Notes: a model not told the origin generated them from the sequence alone. 64,000 nt of DNA from Amycolatopsis umgeniensis (GCF_014205155.1 NZ_JACHMX010000001.1:7440001-7504000); one strand, 5' to 3'; shown: positions 35,897-44,889, counted from the first letter of the stretch. Program-made: numbers and translations.

Positions 35897-36076
35897 CTAC
35901 CGCTGAATGTCCGCGGACATTTCTTTGAGCTTCGTTTCGTGTGCGCGGGCGTGGTGACCACAGAAGAGCAACTCGCCACCGGTGCTGAGAATGGCTCGAA
36001 CCTGGGCTGCAGCTCCACACCGGTCGCATCGGTCGGCAGCGGTCAGTTCGGGGCGGGTGAGCGTCGGTGAAGTCAT
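35897..36076 (-). CDS. Small zinc-ribbon-like protein (DUF7455 type)
   Basis: A 59-residue protein, started at ATG 36076 with GGAGGGAG upstream. RCDRCGAAAQVRAILSTGGE and LLFCGHHARAHETKL give the pattern CxxC...CxxH, a likely zinc site. The family is very common in actinobacteria, often near hrdB-type loci, and has no known function. It is transcribed alone and ends in a good intrinsic terminator. Longer in-frame versions reaching 36247 would lack the conserved start. Confidence 0.85.
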   Translation of the reverse strand: MTSPTLTRPELTAADRCDRCGAAAQVRAILSTGGELLFCGHHARAHETKLKEMSADIQR

Positions 36077-36340
36077 TGGAGTCTCCCTCCGTCCCGGCAC
36101 CGGTGACCCGGTGCCATCGATCCAGCTACGACCACTTCGGCACTGATGCCGGAAACGTTCGTTCCCGGCCCCGCCGTGTTCGTGCTTCCACTCTTCCAGA
36201 CGTTTGGCGGCCCGCAAGTGTTCCCGTGCGGGTGTCTCATTTGTCACTGGTAATTACCTCGGATGTCGTAGCGTAATCACGCAAAGTAGGAGAAGACTCC
36301 CCGTCGAACGGTCTTTTCCCACGTCAGGCACCATGCGCGG

Positions 36341-37210
36341 GTGGGTATCGCAGTCGTCCGGAACCGCCTCTCAGACGTGCCGTCGCCGGTCTTGTTCGTT
36401 CTCAGCGGAATTTCGATGTACGCCGGTGCGGCCGTCGCCGTAGGTCTCTTTTCGGTCGCCTCCCCCGCGGGGGTGGCATGGCTTCGCTGTCTCGGGGCCG
36501 CTGTGGTCCTCCTGGCGTGGCGCAGGCCGCCCCGCTCGGCGTGGACGGGGCGCGCGTTCCTGCTCGCGGGCGCCTTCGGCATCGTCACCGCCGGGATGAA
36601 CGTGCTCTTCTACGAGGCGATCGCGCGGTTGCCCCTCGGCACCGCGGTGGCCCTCGAGTTCACCGGGCCCGTCGTGGTGGCGGCGTTCGGTTCGCGAACC
36701 CGCCGCGACGTCTTCGCGCTGCTGCTCGTGGTGGCCGGAGTGATCGCCATCGCGGACGTCCGGCTCGAAGGCAGCCTGCTCGGCGTGCTCTTCGCGCTGG
36801 GCGCGGCGGCCGCCTGGGCCGGGTACATCCTGCTCGGGAAGAGGGTCGCGGACGGCGGGAACGGGATCGACGGGCTGGCCGTCGGGTTCGCCGTCGGCAC
36901 GGTGGTGCTGTCGCCGCTGGCGTTCGGCGCCGGCGTGGTGTGGGGTTCGCCACGTCTCCTGCTGCTGGGTGCCGGGGTGGGCGTCCTCGCGACCGTCGTG
37001 CCGTACGCGCTCGACCAGGTGGTGCTGCGCAGGGCGGGACGGGCGCGGTTCGCGCTGATGCTCGCGTTGCTGCCGGTCACGGCGGGCGTGATCGGCTTCC
37101 TCTGGCTCGGGCAGGTCCCGGCCCTGCCCGAGGCCCTCGGCACGCTGGCCGTCGTCGCCGGGGTGGCGCTGCGCTCGCCGAGGAAAGACGATGGCCCGGC
37201 GCCGCTCTGA
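36341..37210 (+). CDS. EamA-family transporter (RhtA-like drug/metabolite exporter)
   Basis: A 289-residue membrane protein with ten predicted helices in two EamA repeats. PSPVLFVLSGISMYAGAAVA and PLGTAVALEFTGPVVVAAFG (end of repeat one) and AWAGYILLGKRVADGGNGID (start of repeat two) resemble the threonine/homoserine exporter RhtA. Likely exports amino acids or similar small metabolites. The start is GTG 36341; no clear ribosome-binding site is present. A GNAT gene follows 47 nt downstream on the same strand. Confidence 0.85.
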   Translation: MGIAVVRNRLSDVPSPVLFVLSGISMYAGAAVAVGLFSVASPAGVAWLRCLGAAVVLLAWRRPPRSAWTGRAFLLAGAFGIVTAGMNVLFYEAIARLPLGTAVALEFTGPVVVAAFGSRTRRDVFALLLVVAGVIAIADVRLEGSLLGVLFALGAAAAWAGYILLGKRVADGGNGIDGLAVGFAVGTVVLSPLAFGAGVVWGSPRLLLLGAGVGVLATVVPYALDQVVLRRAGRARFALMLALLPVTAGVIGFLWLGQVPALPEALGTLAVVAGVALRSPRKDDGPAPL

Positions 37211-37257
37211 ACAGGGATACTGACCAGCCTGTGGCGCTACCACCATCAGGAGGACCA

Positions 37258-37674
37258 GTGGCCGAGATCCGGCGGGCCAGGACCGTCGAAGAGGTCGTCG
37301 CCGCCGAGCACCTGTTCGACGGCCCCGCGCAACGGACGGCGTCCGAGAAGTTCCTCGCGGGTGAGGAGAACCACCTCCTGATCGCCTACGAGGACGGCGA
37401 ACCCGCGGGCATGATCACCGGCACCGAGGTGACGCATCCGGACAAGGGCACCGAGATGTTCCTCAACGAACTCGACGTCAGCCCGGACTACCAGCGGCGT
37501 GGGATCGGCCGTGACCTGGTCGACGCGCTGGCCGGGCTCGCGCGGGAACGCGGCTGCCGCGGGATGTGGGTCGGCGTCGAAACGGACAACGACGCCGCGC
37601 TGGCGACCTACGCTTCGGCCGGTGCGGCGAACGAAGGCCCGTTCATCATGCAGTCGTGGACGTTCGAAGACTGA
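37258..37674 (+). CDS. GNAT-family N-acetyltransferase
   Basis: A 138-residue acetyl-CoA-dependent acetyltransferase. The start GTG 37258 follows CAGGAGGACCA; a GTG at 37231 is in frame but upstream of that site. The acetyl-CoA motif A is ELDVSPDYQRRGIGRDLVDA, preceded by the strand MFLNELDV, and motif B is GVETDNDAALATYASAGA. The layout resembles AAC(3)-I-like and spermidine-type acetyltransferases, but the acceptor is unknown. Its TGA overlaps the next ATG (TGATG), so the two are coupled. Confidence 0.87.
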   Translation: MAEIRRARTVEEVVAAEHLFDGPAQRTASEKFLAGEENHLLIAYEDGEPAGMITGTEVTHPDKGTEMFLNELDVSPDYQRRGIGRDLVDALAGLARERGCRGMWVGVETDNDAALATYASAGAANEGPFIMQSWTFED

Positions 37675-38327
37675 TGTCCTCCGGAATCGACGGCGACCGG
37701 ACCGGTCTGTCCGGTCGCCGCTGGCTGCCCGGCGGCGAGCACCTCGTCGCCGTCGCCCGCGCCGAACTCCCGCAGAAGGACGGGCTCGCCGGTCCGTTCG
37801 CGACGCTGGCCGCCCTGCGCGCGGCGGGGTTCGACGTCGCGGGGCAGGACGAGGTCGCCGCCTTGGCGGGTACCACCCCGGAGGGCCTGGCGCGCGCGAT
37901 CGGGACGTTGTCGGGCGGACGGCTCGTCGCGGTGCCCGCCACCGGGAATCGGGCGCCACAGCCGTTGTTCATGCTCCTGGCCGCGCTCTGGCAGCTGCCG
38001 AGGGTCGCGGTGATCGCGGAGGTCGACCCGGCCGAATTCGGCGCGCACGACACCCCGGTGCGAGCGCTGCTCGACTATCTCGACACGGGCGTCCCGCCGC
38101 TGTGGTCGTCCCGCTGGCGCCCGGCCGAGGCGCATTACGTGCTGGCGGCCGGGATGCGGATCGGCGCCGAGGGAACCTTGGTGTCCATTATGGACGGCCA
38201 TTACGGGTTGCACGACCAGCCGGTGGAATGGCTGGCCGCCGCGCTGCACCGGATGCTGGTCGTGGTGGACGACGGCGACACCGAGGCCGCCGTCACCGCG
38301 ATCACGACGGCCGGTCTGTGGAGCTGA
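37674..38327 (+). CDS. Conserved hypothetical protein
   Basis: A 217-residue soluble protein without signal peptide or membrane helix. It contains an N-terminal GRRWLPGGEHLVAVARAELP and a mixed alpha/beta body with YLDTGVPPLWSSRWRPAEAH and the acidic end MLVVVDDGDTEAAV. I recognise no catalytic motif. It is coupled to the GNAT gene by a 1-nt overlap and overlaps the convergent APC permease gene by 26 nt at its 3' end. It may belong to a small actinomycete DUF, but I cannot name it with confidence. Confidence 0.7.
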   Translation: MSSGIDGDRTGLSGRRWLPGGEHLVAVARAELPQKDGLAGPFATLAALRAAGFDVAGQDEVAALAGTTPEGLARAIGTLSGGRLVAVPATGNRAPQPLFMLLAALWQLPRVAVIAEVDPAEFGAHDTPVRALLDYLDTGVPPLWSSRWRPAEAHYVLAAGMRIGAEGTLVSIMDGHYGLHDQPVEWLAAALHRMLVVVDDGDTEAAVTAITTAGLWS

Positions 38328-39759
38328 CGTCGCCCTCGGCGAAGCGGGAATGCTTGCGCCCGTAGAGGACGTAGATCAGCAGGCCGAGCACCAGCCACGC
38401 GGCGAACCGCAGCCAGGTCATCACGTCCAGGTTGAGCATCAGGTAGAAGCACGCCAGCGCCGCCACGATCGGCAGGTAGGGCGAAAACGGCACGGTGAAC
38501 GGGCGTTCCAGATCCGGGCGGCGCTTCCGCAGCACCGGGACGGCCAGCGCGACGATGATCATCGCCGACAGCGCGCCGATACTGACCATGTCGGCGAGTT
38601 CGGAGATCGGCACGAACGCGGCCAGCACCGCGATCAGCACGGCACCGGCGATGGTCATCCGGTGCGGGGTGCCCCAGCGCGGATGCGCCGTGCCGAACTT
38701 CTTCGGCAGCAGGCCGTCGCGGCCCATCGCGAACCCGATCCGGCCGATCGTCACCAGTTCCACCATCATCACCGACGTCAGCCCGGTGACCGCGCCGAGC
38801 GAGATCAGCGCGCCCACCCAATGCTGCCCGACGCGGTCGAAGGCGTCGGCGAGCGGAGCGCCCGTGTCGATCTCGGTGAACGGCACCATCCCGGTCAACA
38901 CCAGCGAGACACCGATGTAGAGCAGGGCGCAGACGCCGAGCGCGCCGAGGATGCCGACCCGCAGATCGCGTTTGGGGTTCACGGTTTCCTCGCCGAGGTT
39001 GGCGAGCGCCTCGAAACCGGTGTACGCGAAGAAGACGACCGCGGCGGCCGTCACCATCCCGGCGATGCCGTAGACGGATTGCTCGAGACCGAGCGCGGCT
39101 TGCACGATCGGCTGGTGCAGCGTCCCCGCCGAGTCCGTCGGTGACTGGGCGGACGGGATGAACGGCGTGAGGTTCTCGCCGCGGATGTAGAACACGCCGA
39201 CCGCGAGGATCAGCACGCACACCGCGACCTTGACCAGTACGAGCAGATTCGTCACCCGCGCCGATTCCTTGATCCCGATGACGGCGATCACGGTCAGCAC
39301 GGCGATGATCGCGACCGCGCCGATGTTCACTTTCGCGTCCTCGCCGAACCAGTCGGGGGAGAGCCCCATCAGATTCGCGAGGTACCCGGACCAGCCGCGC
39401 GAAACGACGGCCGCCCCGAGGGCGAACTCGAGCAGCAGGTCCCAGCCGATGATCCAGGCGAAAGTCTCGCCGAGAGTGGCGAAAGCGTAGGTGTAGGCGC
39501 TTCCGGCCGTCGGCACGCTGGAGGCGAGCTCGGCGTAGCAGAGGGCGGCCATCCCGGCGACGACCGCGCCGAGCACGAACGACAGCGTGACCGACGGGCC
39601 CGCGTGGGTTTTCGCCTCGACCCCGGCGAGGGTGAAGATCCCGGTGCCGATGATGATGCCGACCCCGAAGCCGATCAGGTCGCGCCCTTTGAGGCGGCGT
39701 TTCAGCTCACCCGAGTCCTGTCGCTTCAGGACTTCGTCCACGTCCAGAGTTCGCCGCAT
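38302..39759 (-). CDS. APC-superfamily amino acid permease (cationic amino acid transporter type)
   Basis: A 485-residue transporter with 12 or more hydrophobic segments. The first helix has the APC substrate-binding break GFGVGIIIGTGIFTLAG, followed by GPSVTLSFVLGAVVAGMAAL and YAELASSVPTAGSAYTY. FFAYTGFEALANLGEETVNP is helix 6. The pattern fits the CAT-type/YfnA subgroup, so import of a neutral or cationic amino acid is probable. It is a lone gene. The 21-bp-pitch array B lies 77 nt upstream of its start. Confidence 0.88.
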   Translation of the reverse strand: MRRTLDVDEVLKRQDSGELKRRLKGRDLIGFGVGIIIGTGIFTLAGVEAKTHAGPSVTLSFVLGAVVAGMAALCYAELASSVPTAGSAYTYAFATLGETFAWIIGWDLLLEFALGAAVVSRGWSGYLANLMGLSPDWFGEDAKVNIGAVAIIAVLTVIAVIGIKESARVTNLLVLVKVAVCVLILAVGVFYIRGENLTPFIPSAQSPTDSAGTLHQPIVQAALGLEQSVYGIAGMVTAAAVVFFAYTGFEALANLGEETVNPKRDLRVGILGALGVCALLYIGVSLVLTGMVPFTEIDTGAPLADAFDRVGQHWVGALISLGAVTGLTSVMMVELVTIGRIGFAMGRDGLLPKKFGTAHPRWGTPHRMTIAGAVLIAVLAAFVPISELADMVSIGALSAMIIVALAVPVLRKRRPDLERPFTVPFSPYLPIVAALACFYLMLNLDVMTWLRFAAWLVLGLLIYVLYGRKHSRFAEGDVSSTDRPS

Positions 39760-39835
39760 GAAGGGTCACGCTAGAAGATCGCCGCCCACCTCGCAGATCG
39801 GTGGGAGCCGGGTTCGCGGTCAGGGCGAAGGCGTA

Positions 39836-39971
39836 ACTCGCGTGATCAGGGACCGCACTCGCGTGATTGGGGGCGGAACTCACGTGACTGGAGGCCGTAC
39901 TCGTGAGTTCCGCCCCCAATCACGCGAGATACGCGCTTGATCACGTGAGTTCCGTGCCTGATCACGCGAGT
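39836..39971. repeat. 21-bp-pitch repeat array B
   Basis: ACTC-initiated units begin at 39836, 39857, 39878 and 39899, each 21 nt apart. Inverted units end at 39908, 39929, 39950 and 39971, also 21 nt apart. Every pair is centred on 39903.5. The core is ACTCGCGTGATCAG with CACGTG or CGCGTG variants. It lies between the APC permease start and the response-regulator terminator. Confidence 0.88.
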
Positions 39972-39989
39972 GCGGTGTCGCGCCACCCC

Positions 39990-40069
39990 GCTGAAGGGGA
40001 CTTTCACCCGCATGTGACGCGGTGAAAGCGCCCTTCGCCTCGTCGCATGCGGTGATGGGCCCCTTCAGC
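39990..40069 (-). terminator. Nested hairpin after the response regulator gene
   Basis: GCTGAAGGGG (39990-39999) pairs with CCCCTTCAGC (40060-40069), and inside it CTTTCACC (40001-40008) pairs with GGTGAAAG (40021-40028). It starts 12 nt past the regulator stop on the minus strand. Confidence 0.65.
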
Positions 40070-40080
40070 CCTCCCGGACC

Positions 40081-40743
40081 TCAGCCCTCCAGGACGACGC
40101 CGTTCTCCTGCGCGAGGATCGCCGCCTGCACCCGCGACCGCAGCTCCAGTTTCGTCAGCACCCGCGAAACGTGCGTTTTCACCGTGGTCTCGCCGATGTG
40201 CAGCCGCGTGCCGATCTGCGCGTTGGACAGGCCGCCGCCCAGGCACGCCAGGACTTCGCGCTCGCGTTCGGTCAGGTCGTCGAGCCCGTCGGGGACGAGC
40301 GAAGGTTCGCGGGTCCCCGCGGCGAAAGCGGCGATCAGCTTCCGCGTGACCTGCGGGGCGAGCACCCCCTCGCCCGCCGCGACCAGCTTCACCGCCTCGA
40401 TCAGCCGCGACGCCTCCACCGATTTCAGCAGGAACCCGGCCGCGCCTGCCCGCAGCGCGGCGTGGACGTACTCGTCGAGGTCGAAGGTGGTCAGCACGAG
40501 GACTTCGCACAGCCCCTCCGCGGTCAGTTCCCGCGTGGCCGCGATGCCGTCGACGCCGGGCATCCGGACGTCCATCAGCACGACGTCCGGCTTCAGCGCC
40601 TTCGCCTGGCGGACGGCGGTGGCGCCGTCCGCGGCCTCGCCGATCACCTCGATGCCCTCGGCGTTGCCGAGGATCATCATCAACCCGGCACGGATCGCGC
40701 CGTGGTCGTCGGCGACCAGCACTTTGATGTTCCCGTCGCTCAA
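40081..40743 (-). CDS. Two-component response regulator, NarL/LuxR type
   Basis: A 220-residue regulator. The receiver domain starts KVLVADDHGAIRAGL (acidic pocket DD), with the phosphoacceptor Asp58 in VVLMDVRMPGVDG, the switch threonine in VLVLTTFD and the lysine in FLLKSVEASRL. The C-terminal LuxR helix-turn-helix is LTEREREVLACLGGGLSNAQ and IGETTVKTHVSRVLTKL. Its start overlaps the kinase stop by 4 nt, so it forms a pair with that kinase. Target genes are unknown. Confidence 0.93.
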   Translation of the reverse strand: MSDGNIKVLVADDHGAIRAGLMMILGNAEGIEVIGEAADGATAVRQAKALKPDVVLMDVRMPGVDGIAATRELTAEGLCEVLVLTTFDLDEYVHAALRAGAAGFLLKSVEASRLIEAVKLVAAGEGVLAPQVTRKLIAAFAAGTREPSLVPDGLDDLTEREREVLACLGGGLSNAQIGTRLHIGETTVKTHVSRVLTKLELRSRVQAAILAQENGVVLEG

Positions 40744-41957
40744 GACCCCTCCAGAGGCAGTTCGGCGCGGACCAGCCAGCCACCGCCGGACGGCCCGGCG
40801 GCGAGAGTGCCGCCCACCGCGGCGGCGCGTTCCCGCATGTTCAGCAGGCCGAGTCCGGTCCCGCCGTCGTCACCCGAGCCGGAGCCGGGACGGAGATCGT
40901 TGCGCACTTCGACGGTGAGTATGCCTCCGTCGGCACGGATGTCGAGCACGGCCCGGCCCCCCGCGGCGTGTTTGGCCGCGTTGGTGAGCGCCTCCTGCGC
41001 GATCCGGTACGCGGTCAGATCGACCGCGGCGGGCAGTGCGGGAGGATGGTCCACCGTGGACACGATCTCCACCTCCAGCCCGCTCGCCCGTGCCGATTCG
41101 ACCAGTTTGGACAGTTCGGCCAGCCGGGCGGGCGCGGTCGGCTCGATCTCGGGGTTTCCCGTGGACGGATCCGCCCGCAGCAGCCCGATCATCGCGCGCA
41201 TCTCGTCCAGCGCGCTCACACTGTTCTCCCGCACCGATTCCAGGACCTTCCTGGACAGTTGCGGGTCGGCCGTCGCCATCGACAACGCGGCCTCGGACTG
41301 GATCGCGATCGCCGAAAGATGTCCGGCGACGACGTCGTGCAGATCCCGCGCCATCTTCGAGCGTTCCCCCGCCACGGCGGCCTTCCGGTCCAGTTCGCCG
41401 ATCGTGGCCAGCTGCACCGCGTTCGCCCGTTCGCTGTCGGCGATGTCCCGCTGCTGGCGCACGTTGGCCGCCCACCACACCGGGGTGATCAGGAACGGCA
41501 GCAGGGCGAACGCGACGATCACCGCGCTCCGCCACTGCGCGGTGAAAAGGAGCGCCAGACAGATCACCCCGAGCGTCACCAGCGCGGCGACGCCGATCAT
41601 CAGTCTGCTGGTGCGCCGCGAACCGTAGAGCGTCGCCGCGTACAGGAAGTCCGTGAAGACGACGATGATCGGCAGCGAGGGACCGAGCAAGATGTCCACG
41701 CTGACCACGGCCAGCGCGCACAGCACCGCCAGCGGGACCTTGCGGCGCAGCATCTCCAGCCCGCACAGGACGGTCAGCTCGCTCACCCGGACCCACAGCG
41801 GCGTCGTGTCCGGGCCGTTCAGCAAGATCTGCATCCCGCTGAGGTAGACCAGGACACCCAGCACCCAGGTGCCGATGGCGATGGCGAGGTCCTGTTTCCA
41901 CTCGGCGAGGTGATTCAGGCGCGGGACTAGCGAGGGCACCCGTCCATCCCAGCACAC
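40740..41957 (-). CDS. Sensor histidine kinase, NarX/DesK class (HisKA_3)
   Basis: A 405-residue membrane kinase. Five or so helices occupy the first 170 residues without a large extracellular loop, suggesting a membrane-embedded sensor. The HisKA_3 domain has the phosphorylated histidine in SKMARDLHDVVAGHLSAIAI (about residue 210). The ATP-binding domain shows LTNAAKHAAGG (N box) and DDGGTGLGLLNMRERAAAVG (G boxes). The start is GTG 41957 or GTG 41939; the region has no strong ribosome-binding site. The stimulus is unknown. It is divergent from a membrane protein gene. Confidence 0.9.
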   Translation of the reverse strand: MCWDGRVPSLVPRLNHLAEWKQDLAIAIGTWVLGVLVYLSGMQILLNGPDTTPLWVRVSELTVLCGLEMLRRKVPLAVLCALAVVSVDILLGPSLPIIVVFTDFLYAATLYGSRRTSRLMIGVAALVTLGVICLALLFTAQWRSAVIVAFALLPFLITPVWWAANVRQQRDIADSERANAVQLATIGELDRKAAVAGERSKMARDLHDVVAGHLSAIAIQSEAALSMATADPQLSRKVLESVRENSVSALDEMRAMIGLLRADPSTGNPEIEPTAPARLAELSKLVESARASGLEVEIVSTVDHPPALPAAVDLTAYRIAQEALTNAAKHAAGGRAVLDIRADGGILTVEVRNDLRPGSGSGDDGGTGLGLLNMRERAAAVGGTLAAGPSGGGWLVRAELPLEGS

Positions 41958-42049
41958 CGGACCGCGCGACGGGGTCCTACTAACTGATGACGGTGGTCTC
42001 GGTCCGTTCGCCGACGCGGGGCCCGCCTGGCACGAGCGAGACTCGGTCC

Positions 42050-42637
42050 GTGAACAAGATCTGGGACTTCATCGCGGAAAACCCCATGGCGGCCGTGGTC
42101 GCCGGCGGGGAGATCGGCTTCTGGGTCGCCATCGTCGCCGGCCTGGTGGCCCGCTACCTGCTCAAGCTGAAGCGGACCAGCGTCGTGCTGCTGCTCCTGA
42201 CCCCGGTGATCGACCTGGTCGTCCTGGTCGCGACGGTCATCGACCTGCGCAACGGCGCCACGGCGAACTTCGTGCACGGCCTCGCCGCGGTGTACCTGGG
42301 CTTCAGCGTGGTGTTCGGGCACTCGATGATCAAGTGGGCCGACGTGCGCTTCGCCCACCGGTTCGCGGGCGGGCCGCCTCCGCCGCCCAAGCCGATGGGC
42401 CGGGCGAAGCTGCGCGCCGAATGGCGTGACTGGTTCAAATGCGCGATGGCGTGCGGTCTCGCCTCGGGCGTGCTGCTCCTGCTGATCTTCATGGTCGGTG
42501 ACACCGAGCAGGTGGCGCCGCTGTGGGACTGGCTGCCGAGGATGGGGGTCGTGACGGCCATCTGGTTCGCCACCGGACCGCTGTGGCAGGAGCTCTCCAA
42601 GAACGACGACAGGGTCAAGGAAGGAGCGGGACGATGA
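42050..42637 (+). CDS. Predicted integral membrane protein
   Basis: A 195-residue protein from GTG 42050 (MNKIWDFIAENPM); an ATG at 41987 would add 21 poorly membrane-like residues. It has about five hydrophobic segments, among them GEIGFWVAIVAGLVARYLL, LLLLTPVIDLVVLVATVIDL and MACGLASGVLLLLIFMVG, with a proline-rich cytoplasmic loop GGPPPPPKPMGRAKLRAEWR. I do not recognise a family. It overlaps the next small membrane protein gene by 4 nt, so the two probably act together. It is divergent from the sensor kinase gene and may be its target. Confidence 0.7.
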   Translation: MNKIWDFIAENPMAAVVAGGEIGFWVAIVAGLVARYLLKLKRTSVVLLLLTPVIDLVVLVATVIDLRNGATANFVHGLAAVYLGFSVVFGHSMIKWADVRFAHRFAGGPPPPPKPMGRAKLRAEWRDWFKCAMACGLASGVLLLLIFMVGDTEQVAPLWDWLPRMGVVTAIWFATGPLWQELSKNDDRVKEGAGR

Positions 42638-42843
42638 TCGAGCTGCTGGGAATCCTCCTGCTGGTGCAGGGCGGGGGCGGGCTGATCAACCGGCTGCTGG
42701 GCAGCAGCAACCCGAGCTGGTTCGTCCAGCTCCACCTGCTCCCGCCGGGGATGCACATCGTGGCGAGCGCGCTGATGGTGGCCGCGGGCGTGGGGGTGCT
42801 GTTCTCCGAACGCGCCCGCAAGCAGCGCCGCCGGTCAGAGTGA
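42634..42843 (+). CDS. Small membrane protein, unknown function
   Basis: A 69-residue protein with two hydrophobic segments (MIELLGILLLVQGGGGLINR and MHIVASALMVAAGVGVLF) and a basic C-terminus. The ATG overlaps the previous TGA (ATGA at 42634-42637), and GGAAGGAGCGGGACG lies upstream as a good ribosome-binding site. It overlaps the convergent 400-residue protein gene by 9 nt. No homologue is recognised. Confidence 0.65.
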   Translation: MIELLGILLLVQGGGGLINRLLGSSNPSWFVQLHLLPPGMHIVASALMVAAGVGVLFSERARKQRRRSE

Positions 42844-44037
42844 CACGAGCACCTGCAGGACCCCGAGGACGATGGTGACGACCGTCAGCACGACGGTCAC
42901 CACGGTGAGCCGCGTGACCCGCGCGCTCACCGTGTTCTCGTAGGCGTACCTGGTCTCCTCGTCCATCGCCTCGGCCTGGCGGTCGAGCTGGGCGATGATC
43001 CGCTCCACGCCCATGCTGGTGACCAGGCGGCGTTCGAGCGAATCGACCTCGGGCGGGAGCACCGAATGCAGCATCTCGAGGATGTCGTCGAGTGAGCCTC
43101 TGAGCAGGCGGGTCCGGCTCGCACCCTTCCTGATCGACGCCAGCCACTGGTCGGCCAGCGCCATCCGGATCAGGACCCGTTCGAGGATGAAGAGCATCCC
43201 GTGGTCGAGCCCGCCGATGTCGCTGTCGATGCCGAAGTACGGTTCCGCCGCGCCGAACGGCCCGCGCATCAGCTCGTCCTGGTGCTCGACGTAGTCGGAA
43301 TCCTTGCTGTTGAGGCAGACGATCCCGCCGGCCATCGTGTACGCGGCGACGAAGGACCGCGTGCCCCAAGACGGGCCGAGCGCGTCCCTGGCGACCTCAC
43401 GGGGCACGAACCGCCAGCCCTCGTCGCTGGTCGCCATCCCGTAGAACGGCCGGGGGTCGGCGGCGACCCGCTGGGCGGGCGGATGTCCGTCGTGGGACCG
43501 CAGTTCGACGCACCAGCCCTTGCGGCCGAGTCCTTCGGTCAGGCCGCAGCCCCTGGTCAGATCCTCGAAGATGTGAGTGACGGCCTTGAGCAGCGAGGGG
43601 AAGGACTTCTCGCCGTAGCCGCCGTGCAGCCCGTGCTCCCCGTTCGCCGTCTCGCGGCCCTGGAGGCTCTGCAGGACGGCGATGGCGAGATCGAATTCGG
43701 CGGCGGGCCGGTCCGCGGCCTGTCCGGTGATCGTGGTGGCGAGGACGAGCGTCATCGCGTGATAGGACGGATGCCAGGTGACGACGAGTTCACACGGCAG
43801 GCTGACCCCGCCGACGCGGATCGACAGCCGGGAACCGCCGGTGCGTTTCCGCAGCACGCGACGGAGCGGCGGAGTGGTGTAGCTGGTGAGGAAGTTCTCC
43901 GCGGCGGTCCAGTCCTCGCCGAGTTTCCCGTCGAGGTGGACCAGCAGCCCGCGATCGCGGCCGCCGTCCAGCACCTTCTCCGCCTCCTTCTCGGACAGCG
44001 GGACCGCCCAGGCGAAGGTGAGGAGGACCGCGGTCAT
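42835..44037 (-). CDS. Hypothetical protein with C-terminal membrane anchor
   Basis: A 400-residue protein starting at ATG 44037, which overlaps the methyltransferase stop (ATGA). The N-terminal 300 residues are a mixed alpha/beta domain (MTAVLLTFAWAVPLSEKEAE; WHPSYHAMTLVLATTITGQ). A region rich in charged helices follows (residues about 330-370, SMGVERIIAQLDRQAEAMDE), probably coiled coil, and ends in one membrane helix (LTVVTVVLTVVTIVLGVLQV). The tail-anchored design recalls CorA-like or effector-anchoring proteins, but no family is recognised. Its operon partner is a methyltransferase. Confidence 0.65.
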   Translation of the reverse strand: MTAVLLTFAWAVPLSEKEAEKVLDGGRDRGLLVHLDGKLGEDWTAAENFLTSYTTPPLRRVLRKRTGGSRLSIRVGGVSLPCELVVTWHPSYHAMTLVLATTITGQAADRPAAEFDLAIAVLQSLQGRETANGEHGLHGGYGEKSFPSLLKAVTHIFEDLTRGCGLTEGLGRKGWCVELRSHDGHPPAQRVAADPRPFYGMATSDEGWRFVPREVARDALGPSWGTRSFVAAYTMAGGIVCLNSKDSDYVEHQDELMRGPFGAAEPYFGIDSDIGGLDHGMLFILERVLIRMALADQWLASIRKGASRTRLLRGSLDDILEMLHSVLPPEVDSLERRLVTSMGVERIIAQLDRQAEAMDEETRYAYENTVSARVTRLTVVTVVLTVVTIVLGVLQVLVSL

Positions 44038-44828
44038 GCGCGGCGCAGCAGGGTGATCAGGTCCCGGCCGAGGTGACGGCGCAGCGGGCCGGAGGCGTTG
44101 ACCAGTTCGTCGCGGTCGATGTGCTCGTCGGCGGGACCGAGATCGTCGAGGACGTGATAGGTCCACTCCCACTCGGTGCGCCAGCCCGCCTCGGCGGCGT
44201 CGGCGGCGACCTCCGCCGGATCGAGGTAGCGCACCGGAAGCGCCGGGCCACCGCCGTCACGCAGCGCTTTGTCGAACTCTTCGCGCGACACGCGGCGGGA
44301 GCGGACCTCGGACCCGGCTTCGACGCTGTCGAGACTGAACGCGCCTTGCCCGATCGGCGACCGGCTGTGGGCCAGCACCAGGACACCGCCGGGCGCGGTG
44401 ATCGCGGCCAGCCGCCGCAGGATCGGCGCGACGTCCGACGTCGGCACGTGCTGGACGACGTGACTGCAGACCACGAGGTCGTAAGGGCCGCCGCCCAGTT
44501 CGGTGATCGGTGAGACGGTGAAGGAGAACTCGGTGTCCTCGACGACGGTCTCGCTCGCCTTCGCGAGCCTGTCCGGGTCTGGGTCGGCGGCGGTGATGTC
44601 CGCGGAGAACCCGGCCAGCCAGGGAAGGAGGCGGCCCTCACCGCAGCCGGCGTCGAGCGCCTTGACCTTTCCGCGCGGGCCGAGGATCGCGGCGAGCTGC
44701 TCGGCGACCTTCCCGAGAGCGCGGTCCTCGCTGGCTGTCCAGTAGCCGTCGTAGGGCTCGTACCGTCGGATGAACATCCCGGTGACGTGGTCGCCGGTGT
44801 CCGGGTAGCGGTAGCTCTCGGTCAGCAC
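44034..44828 (-). CDS. Class I SAM-dependent methyltransferase
   Basis: A 264-residue enzyme. SAM motif I is KALDAGCGEGRLLPWLAG, the acidic end of strand 2 is ITAADPDPDRL, motif post-I is YDLVVCSHVVQHVP and the late strand is LAAITAPGGVLVLAHSRSPI. The substrate is unknown; the fold class includes small-molecule and lipid methyltransferases. The start GTG 44828 has no ribosome-binding site but TATATT lies 6 nt upstream, suggesting leaderless translation. Its stop overlaps the start of the membrane-anchored hypothetical gene, so both are one operon. Confidence 0.8.
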   Translation of the reverse strand: MLTESYRYPDTGDHVTGMFIRRYEPYDGYWTASEDRALGKVAEQLAAILGPRGKVKALDAGCGEGRLLPWLAGFSADITAADPDPDRLAKASETVVEDTEFSFTVSPITELGGGPYDLVVCSHVVQHVPTSDVAPILRRLAAITAPGGVLVLAHSRSPIGQGAFSLDSVEAGSEVRSRRVSREEFDKALRDGGGPALPVRYLDPAEVAADAAEAGWRTEWEWTYHVLDDLGPADEHIDRDELVNASGPLRRHLGRDLITLLRRA

Positions 44829-44889
44829 GTCGCGAATATAGCCGGATTCGCGGGGTTCTCCGCCCCTCCGCGCGGGATTACCATGAGTC

